Of a stretch of 28,435 nucleotides of DNA, positions 16,031-23,731 are shown one piece after another. Positions within the stretch are counted from its first letter, which is position 1; the number at the start of each line of letters is the position of its first letter. Origin of the DNA: an uncultured Eubacteriales bacterium (GTDB taxonomy: Bacteria; Bacillota; Clostridia; Oscillospirales; QAKW01); assembly GCA_902492505.1 (NCBI GenBank), contig CABULU010000023.1, positions 1 through 28,435 on the forward strand, given 5' to 3'. The position numbers were made by a program, and so were the translations under genes. The notes beneath the pieces are model-generated. The model saw nothing but the letters and a program-made list of their open reading frames with translations. It was not told where the DNA came from and ran no database searches.

Positions 16031-16059
16031 TTGTAAAAATATGTGCGATATTATATAAT
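16031..16059 (+). promoter_or_regulatory. Promoter of the FKBP-lipoprotein / apgM operon
   Basis: TTGTAA (16031-16036), a 17-nt spacer and TATAAT (16054-16059). The predicted start of transcription near 16066 is just ahead of the GAGAGG ribosome site at 16075. The surrounding 15900-16080 region is very AT-rich and must also hold the divergent promoter for the glucosaminidase gene, for which I found no convincing match. Confidence 0.65.
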
Positions 16060-16090
16060 ATTTTATTATAAACTGAGAGGAAAAATAAAT

Positions 16091-17155
16091 ATGAAAAAAC
16101 AGATTGCGGCAATCGCCGCCGTTGCACTTACACTCACTGCTCTTACGGGCTGTAAAAGCAAGACAGAGCGCCCGTTCAACTACGACCTTTCAAAATATAT
16201 CACGCTCGGTGAATATACCGGAATTGAATATACATATTCCGTTGATGAGGTAACCCCGGAAGCAGTTACAAGCTATACAAACAAGGCTTTGTCCGAAAAA
16301 GGTTACGGCGAGGTTGTTGAGGTTACAGACCGTGCTGTACAAAACGGTGACACCGTAAATCTCAAATTCGTCGGAAAAATGGACGGAAAAGAATTTGATG
16401 GAGGCTCGTCGGACAGCTACGACCTTGTAATCGGCAGCAACTCCTTCATCGATGGTTTTGAATCAGGACTCATAGGCGTCAAAAAAGGCGAAACAAAGGT
16501 ATTAAATCTTAAATTTCCCGAAGATTACGGCAAAGATGAATTCAACGGCAAAGACGTTGAGTTCACAGTTACCGTAAACAAAATCTCAACGACTGTTTAT
16601 CCTGAGCTTACAGATGAAATTGTCAAGGAAATTTCTGACAAAGAAACAGTTGACGAATTCAATACATATGTAAACGAACAGGTACAGCAGCAAAATGAAG
16701 AAAATGCAAATGATAAGAAAGAAAGCGATATATGGAAAAAAATTGTATCAAACACAACTGTTAAAAGCTATCCTGAGGACGAGGTGGAAAAATACAAGGA
16801 GCTTATGCTCAAATCCTATGACCAGCAGGCGCAAAACAGCTACGGCATGACCTATGAAGAACTTATAAAGCAGATGTACGGTCAAACGCTTGAGGATATT
16901 GACGAAGAGCTCACCGAGCAGGCGCAAAACGCCGTTAAGGAATATATGACCATAGTTGCAATCGCACGCGATCAGGATCTGGATATTACAGACGAGGAAT
17001 ATCAGGCGCAGGCAGATAAGCTTGCCGCGGCAAACAATTATAAAACGACGGAAGAATTTTTAAATGCAGTTGACGAAGGTCAGTTTTATTTAAGCCTATT
17101 AATCGACAAGGTAATGGATTTTGTAGTTGAAAATGCCGTTGAAGTCAAAGCATAA
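16091..17155 (+). CDS. Trigger-factor-like lipoprotein with FKBP-type peptidyl-prolyl isomerase domain
   Basis: A 354-residue lipoprotein. The signal peptide M-K-K-Q-I-A-A-I-A-A leads to a lipobox L18-T-G-C21. An FKBP-type domain covers about 85-165 (N-G-D-T-V-N-L-K-F-V-G, F-I-D-G-F-E-S-G-L-I-G-V-K-K-G-E), and a helical region at 170-350 resembles the trigger factor C-terminal chaperone domain. It is therefore probably an extracytoplasmic folding catalyst on the outer face of the membrane, comparable in role to PrsA but from another family. The longer frame starts with a GTG inside the promoter, so the ATG at 16091, 10 nt after GAGAGG, is chosen. Followed after 20 bases by apgM. Confidence 0.88.
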   Translation: MKKQIAAIAAVALTLTALTGCKSKTERPFNYDLSKYITLGEYTGIEYTYSVDEVTPEAVTSYTNKALSEKGYGEVVEVTDRAVQNGDTVNLKFVGKMDGKEFDGGSSDSYDLVIGSNSFIDGFESGLIGVKKGETKVLNLKFPEDYGKDEFNGKDVEFTVTVNKISTTVYPELTDEIVKEISDKETVDEFNTYVNEQVQQQNEENANDKKESDIWKKIVSNTTVKSYPEDEVEKYKELMLKSYDQQAQNSYGMTYEELIKQMYGQTLEDIDEELTEQAQNAVKEYMTIVAIARDQDLDITDEEYQAQADKLAAANNYKTTEEFLNAVDEGQFYLSLLIDKVMDFVVENAVEVKA

Positions 17156-17175
17156 TGAGGAAAGGAAAATCGGAA

Positions 17176-18393
17176 ATGAAATATATAGTAATGCTGGGCG
17201 ACGGCATGGCAGACTATCCCAACGACGCGCTCGGTAAAAGAACAGTGCTTGAAGCGGCAAACACACCCAACATGGATTATTTAGCTCAAAACGGAGCCGT
17301 CGGTCTTGCAAAGACAGTTCCCGACGGGATGTCTCCTGGTTCCGACACAGCTAACCTGTCAGTCATGGGCTACGACCCTAAGATATACTATACCGGGCGG
17401 TCACCTCTTGAGGCTGTGAGTATAGGAATTGATCTTGACCCAACTGATGTAACCTTCCGCTGTAATCTTGTCACACTATCCGATACAGACAGCTATGAGG
17501 ACGCCACAATGGTTGACTACTCGGCTGGAGAGATTTCCACACAGGAAGCAAGCGAGCTGATTAATTATTTAAACGGGCATTTCAAAACAGAGAATATCAA
17601 TCTGTACGCCGGCGTAAGCTACCGCCACTGCCTTGTTATCAAGGGAGCTAAAACAGGCGGTATTATGACTCCGCCGCATGATATTTCATTAAAACCGATT
17701 AAAGAACATCTGCCAAAAGGAGAAAACAGTGAGCTTCTGCTGAGCATGATGAAGAAATCACGCGAGCTTTTGAAAAATCACCCTATTAACATAAAAAGGA
17801 TGGCTCAAGGTAAAAATCCCGCAAATTCTTGCTGGTTCTGGGGTGAAGGAACAAAGCCCGCCGTCACATCGTTTGAAGAAAAGTTCGGCATAAAGGGCGG
17901 AGTTATATCAGCTGTTGACCTTATCAAAGGAATTGGGATTTGCGCCGGGCACAAATGTATAGAAGTAGAGGGCGCCACAGGAAACTATGATACAAACTTT
18001 GCCGGGAAAGCGAAAGCAGCTGTCGAGTTTCTTGACAGCGGATATGATTATGTTTACATCCATGTTGAAGCGGCAGATGAGTGCGGACATCACAACGACC
18101 ATAAGCACAAGGTAGAATCCGTAGAAGCAATAGACAGAGAAATTTTAGGATACGTTATTCCTCAAATGGAACAGCGTGGGGAGCCTTTCACAATCCTGCT
18201 TATGCCGGATCATCCTACCCCGCTGTCTCTGATGACGCATGTGTCAGATCCCGTGCCCTTCGTACTTTACAGAAGCGATAAAAAGCTGCTGCCGAATGCA
18301 AAGGTTTACACTGAAAAAGCAGCGGCAGACACCGGTTTATATATTGACAGAGCATGTGAGCTTGTAAATCATATGATTGAAGGTAAGATATAG
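17176..18393 (+). CDS. apgM: ApgM-type cofactor-independent phosphoglycerate mutase / proposed homoserine kinase
   Basis: A 405-residue alkaline-phosphatase-superfamily metalloenzyme of the archaeal-type phosphoglycerate mutase family. The N-terminal motif M-L-G-D9-G-M-A-D-Y-P, the phospho-acceptor serine in S-P-G-S56-D-T-A-N, and the metal region H-V-E-A-A-D-E-C-G-H-H-N-D-H with P-D-H-P-T-P are present. The bacterial subgroup in Clostridia and Bacteroidetes has been proposed to act as a homoserine kinase because it often lies near threonine genes. No such gene is next to it here, so either glycolytic mutase or homoserine kinase remains open. An earlier in-frame ATG at 17155 overlaps the upstream stop; the ATG at 17176 matches the family start and has AAAGGA 9 nt before it. 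Confidence 0.9.
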   Translation: MKYIVMLGDGMADYPNDALGKRTVLEAANTPNMDYLAQNGAVGLAKTVPDGMSPGSDTANLSVMGYDPKIYYTGRSPLEAVSIGIDLDPTDVTFRCNLVTLSDTDSYEDATMVDYSAGEISTQEASELINYLNGHFKTENINLYAGVSYRHCLVIKGAKTGGIMTPPHDISLKPIKEHLPKGENSELLLSMMKKSRELLKNHPINIKRMAQGKNPANSCWFWGEGTKPAVTSFEEKFGIKGGVISAVDLIKGIGICAGHKCIEVEGATGNYDTNFAGKAKAAVEFLDSGYDYVYIHVEAADECGHHNDHKHKVESVEAIDREILGYVIPQMEQRGEPFTILLMPDHPTPLSLMTHVSDPVPFVLYRSDKKLLPNAKVYTEKAAADTGLYIDRACELVNHMIEGKI

Positions 18394-18423
18394 AGAGAGT
18401 TTGTTTAACAAAATCAAGTCAAG

Positions 18424-18462
18424 TACCCCTGCACATATATTACAGATGCGGGGGTATTTTTT
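18424..18462 (+). terminator. Terminator after apgM
   Basis: TACCCCTGCA (18424-18433) pairs with TGCGGGGGTA (18447-18456) as a 10-bp stem with one G-U pair, followed by TTTTTT. It ends the plus-strand operon and is separate from the opposing terminator just downstream. Confidence 0.9.
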
Positions 18463-18463
18463 A

Positions 18464-18501
18464 ATATAAAAATATGCGGCGCAGCTTTTTGCTGCGCCGC
18501 A
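18464..18501 (-). terminator. Terminator after the metallophosphoesterase gene
   Basis: A perfect 11-bp GC-rich stem TGCGGCGCAGC / GCTGCGCCGCA (18491-18501 with 18475-18485) with a 5-nt loop, followed on the minus strand by TATTTTTAT. It lies 12 bases beyond the stop of the convergent minus-strand gene. Confidence 0.9.
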
Positions 18502-18513
18502 ACATAATTTAAA

Positions 18514-21500
18514 TTACTCAGCCGATTCTGTCGGAAAAAGTCCTGTAACAACTGTGTTTATAACACCGTCTGTAAGAATATTTTCACCGCCGAGATAGCC
18601 GCTGTATATACCGTATTCCTCAGCCCAAGCAGCAGCCTTGTCAGCCTTTGTACTTGCATCATAAAGAGAATGGTCTATACCGACAAGATTGGATACGATC
18701 TCAATAAATACGCTCTCTGTTGTTGTGCCGTTGGCAGTAATTGACGTGACAACAGCGTACTTAAAGCCTATATCTTTATAATCTCTATACCAGCCGTCCG
18801 GAATGGTTCTTACATACATGTCTCCGTCAATTCCGTCAAACTCGCCCGGCTCGTAAATGGTCTCACCACCGTTGCTATCACCGTCACCTTTATTGTAGTC
18901 ATCATCGTAATCGGAGCCGCCGTTATTATTTCCGGAGTTATTTCCGTTACCGTTGTTGTTTCCGGAATTATTACCGCCGTTATTGTCCGAGTTGCCGTTG
19001 TCACCGTTGCCGTTACCGGAGTTATTGTTACCGGGATCATCAGGGTCATCAGGATCTGTCGGAGTTGAGGTATCATTCTTTGCAGAAGATACGGTAATAT
19101 CTACGGTACCCAGATCCTTAGCACCCTCACCGAGCGTTCTGACCGATATTTCATCATTCTGACAGGTAATCATAAGACCCATAGTATTGTCACCCGCAGG
19201 AGAACCGCAGGTTGCAATGGCGTTAAGATTTCCGCGGTCAGTAAATGAAGACTTGCCTGTTCCGGCAGTAACTACAAGGTTTGTTTCCAGTCTTGTAAAG
19301 CTCTTTGCAAAGTTTACTCCCAAATAATTGTCAAGACCGTCGCCGTTGGCAAAAACAATATTGTATTTATTAACAAAGTTGTTGTAAATATAGTCATCCA
19401 TCCAGGCATTCTGCTCTGCACGTATACTGTCAAACGCAGCATAACCGTTATATTGAGCTGCCTTATCATTTGCGCTTGTTGCAGTATCAAGGCCTACAAT
19501 GGCAATTTCTCCGATAGAGGTATTCAAGTAGAACTTGCCGATAACAGCAGTGTCAGTGGTATTACGTATATATCTTCCGATATTTGCCGCAAACTCACCC
19601 TTGGATTCACCCTCACCGCGCAGATAAAGAACAGGAATCGCCCCACCGTTTGACACAATGTTCATAAATCTAAGGTAATTTCCGAAATCCTCTTCGGTAT
19701 TAATGGAATTTACCATATCGCCGAGTGAAACAATGAGGTTCGGGTTTCCGGTAAACGAATTTTTAACCGCATTAGCGTCGTTGCTCTCCACAGGTGTATT
19801 GGCAAACACTGCAATATTATATTTCTTCGCCTTATTCTCTGAATCACCTACAAACTTAATTGCGCCGCCATTTACATAAGGACCGTAAGAAGTCTTCGGG
19901 TTACCAACGATACCATACATACCGTAACAGGTAACAACTCTGTTTCTTACATAATAAGTTGCACCGTTAAAGACTGTCTTTGGTATTTTAACCGAGTGCG
20001 TGGTTTCTGTACGCAGCTTGCCGGCAAAGGAATCCATATAACTGTATTTGGCAGAGCCGTTTGTGACCTCAACATAGCCGGCACATTCGTTTCCGGCAGT
20101 TGTCTGCCAAACAACACTGTAGTAGTATCCGCAGTCAAAAACAACCGGCTTAACCGTTATAGAGGTGGTGTCTCCCGCACCCTTGAGAGACATTGTGGAA
20201 ATACCGGCAGCAGTCGGGATATCCACAGGTGTGGTATCGTTCTCAACGGTCTCAGGCTGCTCGTTGTCTGTATCAGTTTCAGCTGTTTTGTCATTATCCT
20301 CAGCAGGTGTATCTGCAGGCTCACTTACAGACGAGGACGGAGATTTGGCCTTGCGGTTAGTCTCCAGCGTCTGCTCCCATGCCACGCCGCCGGTTTCCGT
20401 AAATGCCTTGAAATGATAAGTACCGTTTGACATTGTGAGCAGCGTTGTGCGCATGGTATCATTATTTGTATGTCCGCCGTCATGCACGGTCGGAATACCT
20501 ATCTTATTGCCTCTGTCCGTTGCAGGAACAAACTTTGACGCATGAGAATGACCGCAGACAAGAACATCGGTCTCATAGTTTTTCATATTGTTGGCATAAT
20601 CAAGCGTCTTATAGCGGTCTATAAATGTTGGAGAGTGACCGATGGAAATATGGTACTGGCTGTCTTCGGAATAACCACCCATATTCTCAAGCCAGACTTC
20701 CTGCTCGTCAAAATAGTGGTCCATATCGTCAACGCCGTAATACTCCGGATGGTCGTCCTCTTTATCCTCGCCTATATCAATGGTAATTCCGGATACGGGA
20801 CCGTAATCCCACTGACAGTAAAACTCATTGGTGTTAAATACAAGATACTTATAAAGCTTTTGTGCAAAGTAACCGCGGCACTCATGGTTGCCCTTGGCAT
20901 ACAACACAGGAACAGTGCCGCCCGACAAAGTATTGGCAATTTCAAGAATAAGGTCAAAATACGCCTCGGTCGGCATATTATTCGGAATATCACCGTTTAA
21001 AACAATAACATCCGCACCGCCCATAAAGCTGTCAAGATGCATTTTGGATGCGTCCAGCGTTTTCTTATTATTTGGCTCTAAATGCGTATCCGAAAAGAAT
21101 GCAAATTTGATTTCCTTCTGATCATGATATCCGGTAAAGGAGCTGGAAACAGTAACGGACATTCCGACATCAAAGCTGTAATCCTTACGCGAGCCGACAG
21201 AAACGGAGGTAACCTCGTACGAGCCGGCAGCATCAAGATGCTCCTGCGGAACCCTTACGCTGTGAATAGAGTCATCAGAACGGACAACGCCGCCCTCCTC
21301 GTCGTAAACCGTATAGGACTTGCCGCCGTAACGATAGGTGACATAGCCCACACTCCTTGTATTTGTTTTCCAGACGATGTTATATTCACCGCCGCCGCCG
21401 AAATAAACCGTAGGCTTATAGGTAAACTCAATCGCACCCCCCGCGGCAAAAGCATCGATGGAAAATGCCGAGAAGAGCGATAACATCATCAATACAGTCA

Positions 21501-21528
21501 AGATTAATGATAAGATTCTCTTTTTCAT
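18514..21528 (-). CDS. Secreted calcineurin-like metallophosphoesterase with a degenerate duplicate domain
   Basis: A 1004-residue exported protein. Signal peptide 1-28 (M-K-K-R-I-L-S-L, cleavage after A-F-A). Residues 33-130 form an Fn3-like module as in purple acid phosphatases, then a metallophosphoesterase domain at about 138-380 with the full ligand set: D147-x-H149, G179-D180, G213-N-H215-E, G297-H298 and G326-H-S-H329. After an acidic, Thr/Pro-rich linker (391-440) the module and domain repeat (455-815), but the ligands read N577-T-P579, G638-E-G-E and G756-T-G-K, leaving only G603-D604. A Gly/Asn/Ser linker (833-890) leads to a C-terminal 110 residues containing A-A-A-W-A-E-E-Y-G-I-Y-S-G, which resembles an SLH-type repeat. 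Probably a wall-associated phosphohydrolase; substrate unknown. It has its own promoter and terminator. Confidence 0.9.
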   Translation of the reverse strand: MKKRILSLILTVLMMLSLFSAFSIDAFAAGGAIEFTYKPTVYFGGGGEYNIVWKTNTRSVGYVTYRYGGKSYTVYDEEGGVVRSDDSIHSVRVPQEHLDAAGSYEVTSVSVGSRKDYSFDVGMSVTVSSSFTGYHDQKEIKFAFFSDTHLEPNNKKTLDASKMHLDSFMGGADVIVLNGDIPNNMPTEAYFDLILEIANTLSGGTVPVLYAKGNHECRGYFAQKLYKYLVFNTNEFYCQWDYGPVSGITIDIGEDKEDDHPEYYGVDDMDHYFDEQEVWLENMGGYSEDSQYHISIGHSPTFIDRYKTLDYANNMKNYETDVLVCGHSHASKFVPATDRGNKIGIPTVHDGGHTNNDTMRTTLLTMSNGTYHFKAFTETGGVAWEQTLETNRKAKSPSSSVSEPADTPAEDNDKTAETDTDNEQPETVENDTTPVDIPTAAGISTMSLKGAGDTTSITVKPVVFDCGYYYSVVWQTTAGNECAGYVEVTNGSAKYSYMDSFAGKLRTETTHSVKIPKTVFNGATYYVRNRVVTCYGMYGIVGNPKTSYGPYVNGGAIKFVGDSENKAKKYNIAVFANTPVESNDANAVKNSFTGNPNLIVSLGDMVNSINTEEDFGNYLRFMNIVSNGGAIPVLYLRGEGESKGEFAANIGRYIRNTTDTAVIGKFYLNTSIGEIAIVGLDTATSANDKAAQYNGYAAFDSIRAEQNAWMDDYIYNNFVNKYNIVFANGDGLDNYLGVNFAKSFTRLETNLVVTAGTGKSSFTDRGNLNAIATCGSPAGDNTMGLMITCQNDEISVRTLGEGAKDLGTVDITVSSAKNDTSTPTDPDDPDDPGNNNSGNGNGDNGNSDNNGGNNSGNNNGNGNNSGNNNGGSDYDDDYNKGDGDSNGGETIYEPGEFDGIDGDMYVRTIPDGWYRDYKDIGFKYAVVTSITANGTTTESVFIEIVSNLVGIDHSLYDASTKADKAAAWAEEYGIYSGYLGGENILTDGVINTVVTGLFPTESAE
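18913..19032 (-). repeat. Gly/Asn/Ser low-complexity coding repeat
   Basis: This part of the metallophosphoesterase gene encodes a run of N-N-S-G-N-G-N and N-N-N-G-G units (about residues 833-872) from reiterated GGTAAC/AATAAC-type codons. It is a flexible linker between the pseudoenzyme domain and the C-terminal module, and a likely site of length variation between strains. Confidence 0.75.
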
Positions 21529-21557
21529 ATTACACCTCTAAGTATAAAAGTAAATGT

Positions 21558-21586
21558 ATTATATAATATAAAACGCAAATAGTCAA
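21558..21586 (-). promoter_or_regulatory. Promoter of the metallophosphoesterase gene
   Basis: TTGACT (21586-21581), a 17-nt spacer and TATAAT (21563-21558) on the minus strand, near consensus. Transcription would start about 21551, some 23 bases before the ATG, which has AGAGGTG just upstream. Between this promoter and the terminator at 21873 lie about 285 AT-rich bases in which I see no gene, RNA or clear repeat apart from a 7-bp inverted repeat TACCTAT / ATAGGTA at 21855-21876. Confidence 0.82.
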
Positions 21587-21872
21587 TATATTTCAAAAAT
21601 GTAACTAACAAAATTTAATACAAATTTGACGTTTTATCCAAATCGTTGGTGATTTTTTAGTGCAAACTGTACAATCATTATGGTATAAAATAGCTTTTAG
21701 AATAACTTAAAACAGCGTTTTTTGGTGCTTATCAATAAAAACCGAGCTTGTCTTTTGTTATTTCATCACAAAAAATGTTAATTTTTAATTTTTTATTTTT
21801 TAGGCTTAAAAAGCAGACTCCCCAACGACAAAATAATGCAGTTTTTATTGCTTATACCTATATATATAAATA

Positions 21873-21910
21873 GGTAAAAACGCATTGCAGATGTTTTCTG
21901 CAATGCGTTT
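21873..21910 (-). terminator. Terminator of the ABC exporter operon
   Basis: A perfect 14-bp stem AAACGCATTGCAGA / TCTGCAATGCGTTT (21897-21910 with 21878-21891) with a 5-nt loop, running into TTTTTACC on the minus strand. It lies 6 bases past the stop of the second ABC gene. Confidence 0.9.
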
Positions 21911-21915
21911 ATTTA

Positions 21916-23730
21916 TTAAACTTCCGCATGCTCGGTCGGTTCTGTTTCCATAAGCTGTGCGGTATAAAGGTCATGATAGTAACCGCCCTTGCTGAGCAGC
22001 TCATCATGAGAGCCGGTCTCCATTATCCCCTTCTGGTCAATGTACATTATTGTATCGCAGTTGATAATTGTGGAAAGCCTGTGGGCAATAATAAAAGAGG
22101 TACGTCCCTGCATCATTTCCTCAATGCCGCGCTGAACATACTGCTCTGTCTCTGTATCAATAGACGAGGTTGCCTCATCAAGAATCAGAATCGCCGGATT
22201 TGAAATAACGGTACGTGCAAAGCAGATTAGCTGGCGCTGACCCTGCGAAAGCATCGATCCCTTCTCATTAACTTCGGTATCATAGCCATCCTCAAGCTCC
22301 ATAATAAAATCATGGGCGCAGACAGTTTTTGCAGCGGCGATTATCTCATCATCCGTAGCGTCCAGCTTGCCGTAACGGATATTATCCTTTATTGTACCCG
22401 AGAAAATAAAGCTGTCCTGAAGCATAATTCCCATTTTGGAACGCAGGGATTTCAGCGTAACGTCATGAATGTTGTGCCCGTCAATTCTGATAGCGCCTTT
22501 TTGAATGTCATAAAAGCGGCAGAGTATATTGACGATAGTGCTCTTTCCCGCACCGGTCGGTCCGACAAGCGCAACACTCTGTCCCGGCTTAACCTTAAAG
22601 CTCACATTTTCAAGGATATTGTGCCCCTGCTCATACGCAAAGGTCACATTGTCGTACTCAACCTCGCCGCGGATTGCAGGAAGTTCATACGCTCCGGGTA
22701 CATCCTCAATTTCCACTTTTTCGTCGATTGTGTCAAAAATTCGTTCAAGATAGGAACCGGTATTGATAAGCTGATTATAAATATCACCGATGCTCTGGAT
22801 AGGCCCCCAGAAACGGGAGGCATAAGAGCCCATAGCAACAATGGTACCCGCCGAATACTGATCGTTTACAAACAGCACAATAGCGGCAACATACAAAAAC
22901 GCCCTGACAAAGTTGGAGAGATTCTCTATAATAAACGGTATGCTGTTATTAATAGTAGCCGCTTTAAGAAAGGATTTGCGCATTTTCTCGAGCAGCGTAT
23001 CATAAATACCCTGGTTTATCTCCTCACGGTTAAACGCCTGAGTTATCTGCATACCGTTTATCGATTCACTGACATATGCGGTTGCATTTGAATTTTTTGC
23101 CGAATGGTCAGTCCACGCTCTGCGCTGACGCCCGCGGATAAGCACCATATATATAATAAATATAGGCAGACCGGACAAAACAATAAGCGATAGCTTCACG
23201 TCAAGCGACAGCATAAAGAATATAATAATGAATACAGTCAGAAACTGTACCACTATATTAATAAGTCCGTTGGACAAAAAGTCGGCGACATTATTTACAT
23301 AATGCACGACACGCACGAGTATCTTGCCGCGAGGGCGGCTGTCAAAATAGTTAAACGACAGCTTCTGTATATGCGAAAAAATATCAACGCGGATTTCATG
23401 TATTATCTGCTGACCCGCCTTGGATGTAACAAGCGTTCTGAAATAGGTACACGCCTCGCTGAGCAGAACGCAAAGAACATACAGTCCGCAAATCAAAATA
23501 ATGGGCGAAATTTCGGCCGTACCTGCCGCCTGCTGTTTTTCGATATTGTCAATTACCATCTTCACAAAATACGGTCCGCACAGAGCGAATACCGTAGCAA
23601 GCAAGCTGAGTACGGCACCGATAATCAGCATTGAGGCGCTGTTTTTGATGTATTTTTTACACCGTTTGAAATTGGCTATATTAAATGGAGTTTCAAGCTC
23701 TTCGTCAATATCAAATTTATTGCGTGCCAT
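21916..23730 (-). CDS. ABC exporter half-transporter, catalytic-type subunit
   Basis: A 604-residue type IV ABC exporter: six membrane helices over about 30-320, then one nucleotide-binding domain. Walker A G-P-T-G-A-G-K-S-T (390-398), Q-loop Q438, Walker B I-L-I-L-D518 followed by the catalytic E519, and switch H550 are intact. The signature is L-S-Q-G-Q (494-498), not LSGGQ. In a heterodimer that changed signature faces the Walker motifs of the partner, so the weak site is shared with the upstream subunit and the good site is built from this subunit's Walker motifs and the partner's LSGGQ. The gene begins one base after the partner's stop, with GGAGG inside its last codons. Related pairs export drugs, lipids or peptides; the substrate here is unknown. 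Confidence 0.94.
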   Translation of the reverse strand: MARNKFDIDEELETPFNIANFKRCKKYIKNSASMLIIGAVLSLLATVFALCGPYFVKMVIDNIEKQQAAGTAEISPIILICGLYVLCVLLSEACTYFRTLVTSKAGQQIIHEIRVDIFSHIQKLSFNYFDSRPRGKILVRVVHYVNNVADFLSNGLINIVVQFLTVFIIIFFMLSLDVKLSLIVLSGLPIFIIYMVLIRGRQRRAWTDHSAKNSNATAYVSESINGMQITQAFNREEINQGIYDTLLEKMRKSFLKAATINNSIPFIIENLSNFVRAFLYVAAIVLFVNDQYSAGTIVAMGSYASRFWGPIQSIGDIYNQLINTGSYLERIFDTIDEKVEIEDVPGAYELPAIRGEVEYDNVTFAYEQGHNILENVSFKVKPGQSVALVGPTGAGKSTIVNILCRFYDIQKGAIRIDGHNIHDVTLKSLRSKMGIMLQDSFIFSGTIKDNIRYGKLDATDDEIIAAAKTVCAHDFIMELEDGYDTEVNEKGSMLSQGQRQLICFARTVISNPAILILDEATSSIDTETEQYVQRGIEEMMQGRTSFIIAHRLSTIINCDTIMYIDQKGIMETGSHDELLSKGGYYHDLYTAQLMETEPTEHAEV

Positions 23731-23731
23731 C

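Noticed and set aside
22312..23091. 259-codon plus-strand frame opposite the ABC gene
   Set aside because: It is a shadow of the conserved minus-strand ABC transporter and has no family signature.
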